Shown in pieces: positions 14,196 through 18,372 of a stretch of DNA of 18,372 nt (position 1 is the first letter of the stretch; each line of letters opens with the position of its first letter). The notes under the pieces were generated by a model. That model was given only the letters and a program-made list of their open reading frames with translations, searched no databases and was not told the origin of the DNA. This DNA is from Clostridia bacterium (GTDB taxonomy: Bacteria; Bacillota; Clostridia; Oscillospirales; CAG-272), in assembly GCA_017408535.1 (NCBI GenBank), contig JAFQUL010000126.1, forward strand, positions 1-18,372, read 5' to 3'. Position numbers and translations under genes: made by a program.

Positions 14196-16097
14196 ATGAA
14201 AAAAACACTGTCTTTCCTACTCGCATTTACTCTTCTTCTCGCTATAATGATACCGGTATCGGCAGGATCCGGCAAGTCAGAGGACACAGTAATACTGTAC
14301 ACCAACGACGTACACACTTACATTGACGGACCGCTGAGCTATGACGTGATCGCGGCGATCAAGGCTGAGCTTGAAAAGAACTACAGAGAGGTGCTTCTGC
14401 TTGATGCAGGCGACCATATTCAGGGTACTGCCTATGGCTCAATGGACAAGGGCGAGAATATAATAAAGCTGATGAACGCCGCAGGCTATGATGCGGCAAC
14501 GCTGGGCAATCACGAGTTTGACTACGGTATGGACGGCTGCATGAAGGTTATTGATATGGCTGAATATCCTTACCTTTCCTGTAACTTCTACCGGGAGACG
14601 GAGGGTGTACGCAAAGATAACGTTCTCAATGCTTTTTCAGTTTTTGAATGCGGAGAGCGAAAGATAGCAATTATCGGTATAACAACTCCGGATTCCTTTA
14701 CCAAGACTACTCCTGCGTATTTCCAGGATGAGAACGGCAACTACATATACGGTATCTCTTCAGCTGAGGAGGATTCCACTCTCATTTCCGATCTTCAGAC
14801 AGCTATAGACGATTCCCGTGCGGCAGGCGCAGATACCGTTATCGCACTGGGACATCTCGGAATAGACCCGTCTTCTCTTCCCTCCACAAGCAGTAACGTC
14901 ATAAGCAAGGTCAGCGGCCTTGATGCATTTATTGACGGACATTCACACAGCACCGTAAAAGGCGACGTTATTAAGGATAAAAACGGCGACAGCGTAGTTC
15001 TCACTCAAACAGGACAGTATTTTGACCGTATCGGTATGATGGTAGTGAACGCGGAGAGCGGAGAAATAACCACTGACTTTATTGAAACAGAGGAGATCCT
15101 CTCAGACGAAGGAGAGACTGTAGGATACAAGCTCATGTCCGAGCTATACAGCGGCAGTGAGCTGGTATCCTCTGAAGCAGTCAAAGCTATCAAGGACAGC
15201 TGGATGACGGAAATAGACGAAAAGCTGGGAGAAGAAATAGGTGCAACTGAGGTTATATTTGATAATTATACCTCTGACGGAAAGAGGCTTGTGAGAAGCA
15301 GTGAGACCAACACCGGCTCCTTCTGTGCTGATGCGCTCTACTATCTCTTTGACAGCATGGACATGGACGTTGATGTAGCGATAATGAACGGCGGCGGTGT
15401 ACGTAACAAGTCGGTATACGGAGCGCTGAACTACAAGACCTGTAAGGATATACACACCTTCGGCAACGTTGCGTGCCTTCAGACAGTTACGGGACAGCAG
15501 ATCCTTGATGCTCTTGAATGGGGCGCAAGAATGGTTGGAGATGCCGACTGCGGCGGCTTCCTTCAGGTATCGGGACTAAGATACAAGATAAATACAAACA
15601 TCCCGAGCACAGTTGTATCTGACGAAAAAAGCGTATGGATATCAGCACCCACCGGCAGTTACCGTGTTTATGACGTCACGGTATACAACAAATCCACCGA
15701 CTCCTGGGATGCACTCGATCCCGATGCCGAATACAATCTTGCAGGATACAATTACACGCTCAGAGACCTGGGCGACGGCTTCGGTATGTTTGACGGGGCT
15801 GTCAACGTTCTTGACTACGTAATGGAGGACTATATGGTCCTTGCAAACTACATAAAGGCCTTTGACGGCGGAATAGTCAGAGCCGACAACTCACCTATAT
15901 CGGCCAAATACAAGGGCTTCGGTATTAATTACGCAGAGATCGGCGGCAGCGGCAGGATCACCGTTGACGCAAAAGTAGATGATACAACAGAGCAGCCTGA
16001 AACCGATGCTCCCCAGACAAGCGATATTTCGCTCGTGACTCTTCTGATTCCCGCAGTGCTTGCCACCGCCGGTGCGGTAATCGGCAAAAAGAGATAG
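14196..16097 (+). CDS. Exported 5'-nucleotidase / UDP-sugar hydrolase family metallophosphatase
   Basis: This 633-residue protein starts with a signal peptide (MKK, a hydrophobic core to about residue 20, probable cleavage after VSA). The metallophosphatase domain shows YTNDVH (D38, H40), DAGDHIQG (D73), GNHEF (104-108), GHLG (H220) and GHSHS (H249, H251). The C-terminal nucleotidase domain has NGGGVRN (398-404). The tail is a Thr/Glu/Asp-rich linker, APQTSD (605-610), a hydrophobic helix and KKR, which fits membrane anchoring or a non-canonical sorting signal. Family members release phosphate from extracellular nucleotides or UDP-sugars for salvage. I chose the ATG at 14196 because AGGAG is 8 bases upstream and the signal peptide begins there; a GTG at 14154 lies before the -10. 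Confidence 0.92.
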   Translation: MKKTLSFLLAFTLLLAIMIPVSAGSGKSEDTVILYTNDVHTYIDGPLSYDVIAAIKAELEKNYREVLLLDAGDHIQGTAYGSMDKGENIIKLMNAAGYDAATLGNHEFDYGMDGCMKVIDMAEYPYLSCNFYRETEGVRKDNVLNAFSVFECGERKIAIIGITTPDSFTKTTPAYFQDENGNYIYGISSAEEDSTLISDLQTAIDDSRAAGADTVIALGHLGIDPSSLPSTSSNVISKVSGLDAFIDGHSHSTVKGDVIKDKNGDSVVLTQTGQYFDRIGMMVVNAESGEITTDFIETEEILSDEGETVGYKLMSELYSGSELVSSEAVKAIKDSWMTEIDEKLGEEIGATEVIFDNYTSDGKRLVRSSETNTGSFCADALYYLFDSMDMDVDVAIMNGGGVRNKSVYGALNYKTCKDIHTFGNVACLQTVTGQQILDALEWGARMVGDADCGGFLQVSGLRYKINTNIPSTVVSDEKSVWISAPTGSYRVYDVTVYNKSTDSWDALDPDAEYNLAGYNYTLRDLGDGFGMFDGAVNVLDYVMEDYMVLANYIKAFDGGIVRADNSPISAKYKGFGINYAEIGGSGRITVDAKVDDTTEQPETDAPQTSDISLVTLLIPAVLATAGAVIGKKR

Positions 16098-16107
16098 CAA
16101 CAATATA

Positions 16108-16145
16108 AAAAAGAGCTGATACGGATTTCCGTATCAGCTCTTTTT
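16108..16145. terminator. Bidirectional terminator between convergent genes
   Basis: A perfect 17-bp stem (16108-16124 with 16129-16145) surrounds an ATTT loop. It begins with AAAAA and ends with TTTTT, so it can terminate the nucleotidase gene on the plus strand and the LRR gene, whose stop is at 16153, on the minus strand. Confidence 0.92.
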
Positions 16146-16152
16146 ATTTCAG

Positions 16153-18372
16153 TTAAGTGCGGTTAAAGAACATATCTTTGTAGGTATCGGTAAGATATTC
16201 TGCTACTGTTGAGGAATTTGCAATGTCTGTCGAAGCAACTGCGGTACCGCTGGTTGCAGTATCTGTATCAGCATACCACCAACCCTCGGTCTTTGCGAAG
16301 GTGATACCTGCAAGAGAGGAACAGCCGTCAAATGCATATCTACCGATGTGAGTTACCTTCTCGGGAATATAGAATACAACAAGCTTGCTGCATCCGCTGA
16401 ATGCACCGTTACCTATAGAGGTTACTTCTGCAGGAATATTGACAGCGAGAAGCTCGCTGCATCCAAGGAAGGTACCTGCCTCTATAGTGGTAACACCGGA
16501 AGGAATAGCGATTGCGGTGAACTTAGAACAGTTTGCAAATGCACAAGCACCGATAAACGTTACGTTTGAAGGAACGTCTACAGAAGGAAGCACCTTACAG
16601 TTTGCAAATGCAAATTCTCCGATATAAGTAACGTTCTCAGGAATGTTTACAGAAGTAAGTGCGGAACAGCCGGAGAAGAGACCGTCAGAGATCACAGTTA
16701 CACCTGCAGGAATCTGAACGGCGGTAAGAGCTACGCAGTTTTCGAATACGTACTTACCGATCTCGGTTACGCCGGCAGGAATAGTAACAGCCTTAAGTGC
16801 GGCACAGTCAGCAAACATACCGTCCGAAATTACCTTCACCTTGGAAGGAATACTTACAGAGACAAGGGAGCTACAGCCGCTAAACGCATTCTGTCCTATC
16901 TCAGTTACTGCGGAAGGAATAACGATGGTCTTGATGGAAGAACATCCGTAGAATGCTGCATCGCCGATATACTTAACGTTAGCGGGAAGTGAAACACTTG
17001 CAAGCTTGACACAGTCATAGAACGCACCGTTGCCTATGTAAACAACACTGCCGGGGATATCAACAGTAGTAAGAGATGTGCATCCGAAGAACATTGCATC
17101 GTCAATGATATCAATGCCTGCGGGGATCTCAATGCTCTCAAGAGAACTGCAGTAGTAGAATGCACCGCTGCCGATATAGGTCACGCTGTCGGGTATATCA
17201 ATAGTCTTGAGGGAATCACATCCGTTGAATGCAAGCATACCGATCTCGGTTACTGTGTTGGGAATAGTAACACTCTCGATGAAGGAGCATCCGCTGAAGC
17301 CGTAGGTATCTATTCCGACAACGGTAAGTCCGTTATAGGTTGAAGGAATTACTATCTTCTTGTCGGTAGCGGTACCAACAGAAACCAGAACACCTGAACC
17401 ATCTGCGCTGAGAGTATATGCAAGACCCTTGCTTCCGGTAGAGTTATCGTCATTGCCCTTGCATATCCAGAGCTTCTGAGTAAACTTGTTTACAAGGTAA
17501 TCAGCCGCATCAGCACCGACACCAAGCTTAGATGCAGAAATTACTGCCGCATCATCGCTGTCAATATCAGAAATATATATCCAGCCGGTGGAAGTCTTAA
17601 AGGTTGCGTTATCAAGAGCAGAACAGCCGTTGAATGCACCTGCACCGATGATCTTAACACTTGCAGGAATAGTAATGCGCTCTACAGAGCTACACCAGCC
17701 GAATGCACAGTCGCCAATGGTAACAACACCGTCAGAAAGAACTATTCTCTTAAGTGAATCGCAGGACTCAAAGGCGCTGTCGCCAATATAGGTCACACTT
17801 ACGGGGATAAACAGATCGCGTATACCGGTATTTGCAAAAGCTCCTGTACCGATCTTTTCAATGCTGTCGGGAAGATAAATATCGCCTATTGCATAATATG
17901 AGAATGCGTGGGGTGCGATCTCTCTAACAGGAAGATCATCGTACATCTCGGGAATGACTACAGAAACATCATTTGCACTGCCTATACCGGTAACAACGTA
18001 ATACTTACCGTCATCACCGAGAGTGTAATCAAGACCAAGTGTGGTTCTGTCAAGAACGGTAGCACTGTAAGTAGTTACAAAAGCAGTTGCTGCCTTCTCT
18101 GGATCAGCCATATCCGGGACGGAAATGCTGACTACCTTAGCCTTCTCTCCCGAGTTGTCGGTAGATACCCAACCTGCGGGATCGGTTACGGTAACTGAAA
18201 CAAGACTCTTACAGCCTAAGAATGCTTCAGCCTCAACACGGAATATTCTGCTGTTGAATACTACGCCGGTGATATTTACATTGTTTTTGAATGCTCTGGC
18301 ACCGATAGCCCTTACCGGGATACCGTTGTATTCCTCGGGAATGATGACTATCTTGTCAGTACAGGTTCCGAT
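16153..18372 (-). CDS. BspA-like leucine-rich-repeat (LRR_5) surface protein, N-terminus outside window
   Basis: The minus-strand frame stays open to the window edge, so at least 739 residues are visible and the true start and any signal peptide lie beyond; an ATG at 18111 is internal. The protein is built from 23-residue LRR_5 repeats of consensus xIPxxVTxIGxxAFxGCSSLxxV. Fourteen run without insertion at 16303-17268. Repeats are organised into modules: a beta opening (LDYTLGDDGKYYVV, LAYTLSADGSGVLVSV), a VVIPxxYxxLPV cap, LRRs, then a Gly-Trp linker and an AAxYL-type helix. Two full modules (18042-17458 and 17457-16156) and the end of a third are visible. No cell-wall sorting signal ends the protein. 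Relatives are surface or secreted proteins that bind host or microbial ligands; the ligand here is unknown. Confidence 0.9.
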   Translation of the reverse strand: MGTCTDKIVIIPEEYNGIPVRAIGARAFKNNVNITGVVFNSRIFRVEAEAFLGCKSLVSVTVTDPAGWVSTDNSGEKAKVVSISVPDMADPEKAATAFVTTYSATVLDRTTLGLDYTLGDDGKYYVVTGIGSANDVSVVIPEMYDDLPVREIAPHAFSYYAIGDIYLPDSIEKIGTGAFANTGIRDLFIPVSVTYIGDSAFESCDSLKRIVLSDGVVTIGDCAFGWCSSVERITIPASVKIIGAGAFNGCSALDNATFKTSTGWIYISDIDSDDAAVISASKLGVGADAADYLVNKFTQKLWICKGNDDNSTGSKGLAYTLSADGSGVLVSVGTATDKKIVIPSTYNGLTVVGIDTYGFSGCSFIESVTIPNTVTEIGMLAFNGCDSLKTIDIPDSVTYIGSGAFYYCSSLESIEIPAGIDIIDDAMFFGCTSLTTVDIPGSVVYIGNGAFYDCVKLASVSLPANVKYIGDAAFYGCSSIKTIVIPSAVTEIGQNAFSGCSSLVSVSIPSKVKVISDGMFADCAALKAVTIPAGVTEIGKYVFENCVALTAVQIPAGVTVISDGLFSGCSALTSVNIPENVTYIGEFAFANCKVLPSVDVPSNVTFIGACAFANCSKFTAIAIPSGVTTIEAGTFLGCSELLAVNIPAEVTSIGNGAFSGCSKLVVFYIPEKVTHIGRYAFDGCSSLAGITFAKTEGWWYADTDTATSGTAVASTDIANSSTVAEYLTDTYKDMFFNRT
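16303..17268 (-). repeat. Fourteen in-frame 69-base LRR_5 repeats
   Basis: Fourteen consecutive units of exactly 69 bases encode 23-residue LRR_5 repeats with no insertion or deletion. DNA copies are diverged, so the array is old or under selection rather than freshly expanded. Four units (3, 7, 9 and 12) carry a variant middle such as ISDGMF in place of IGxxAF. Confidence 0.9.

Noticed and set aside
16303..17268. Regular 69-base repeats as a possible CRISPR or satellite array
   Set aside because: The periodicity is in frame and encodes 23-residue LRR units; no conserved short repeat with unique spacers is present.
18109..18111. ATG at 18111 as the start of the LRR protein
   Set aside because: The frame continues upstream without a stop to the window edge and encodes more LRR and linker sequence.

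Overview
The window looks like chromosomal DNA from an anaerobic gut- or rumen-type member of the Clostridia, probably Oscillospiraceae/Ruminococcaceae-like. This is an inference from low-to-middling GC content, strong AGGAGG-type ribosome binding sites, short intergenic gaps, a BspA-like leucine-rich-repeat surface protein, ferredoxin-like and corrinoid methyltransferase genes, and extended -10 promoters. No rRNA, tRNA, CRISPR array, insertion sequence, phage gene or riboswitch was recognised. Fifteen protein genes fill nearly all the sequence, and the first and last run off the window. No gene-free stretch exceeds 300 bases; the longest gaps (6358-6522 and 14014-14195) hold divergent promoters.

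Layout. (1) 1-1718, plus strand: two tandem paralogous PHP-type metallohydrolases ending at a strong hairpin (1727-1775). (2) 1783-5557, minus strand: a three-gene operon. Its first gene encodes an AraC-type transcription factor fused in one reading frame to a complete MtaC-like corrinoid protein. It is followed by an MtaA/MtbA-like methyltransferase with a full His-x-Cys...Cys zinc site, and then by a second uroporphyrinogen-decarboxylase-fold protein. This is the most striking part of the window. (3) 5698-7209: a Crp/Fnr regulator and a ferredoxin-like protein, divergently transcribed from a gap rich in inverted repeats. (4) 7287-10638, minus strand: a probable operon of zinc-dependent dehydrogenase, aldose-1-epimerase-like protein, AEC-family permease and a small zinc-ribbon membrane protein, with a good promoter at 10674-10702. 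(5) 10778-14013, minus strand: two tandem paralogous TIM-barrel glycosidase-like proteins of unknown specificity without signal peptides. (6) 14196-16097, plus strand: an exported, wall- or membrane-anchored 5'-nucleotidase. (7) 16153-18372, minus strand: the C-terminal part of a large BspA-like LRR protein with modular architecture.

How the genes may work together. The corrinoid operon carries the carrier protein and two UROD-fold proteins that could pass methyl groups to and from it. Because the carrier is fused to a DNA-binding regulator, the methylation or redox state of the corrinoid could set transcription directly. No RamA-type activator or MttB/MtaB-type methyltransferase lies in the window, so any complete pathway needs partners elsewhere. 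Regions 4 and 5 together suggest intracellular breakdown of an imported glycoside or sugar derivative: cleavage, mutarotation, oxidation and transport. The sequence does not reveal the substrate.
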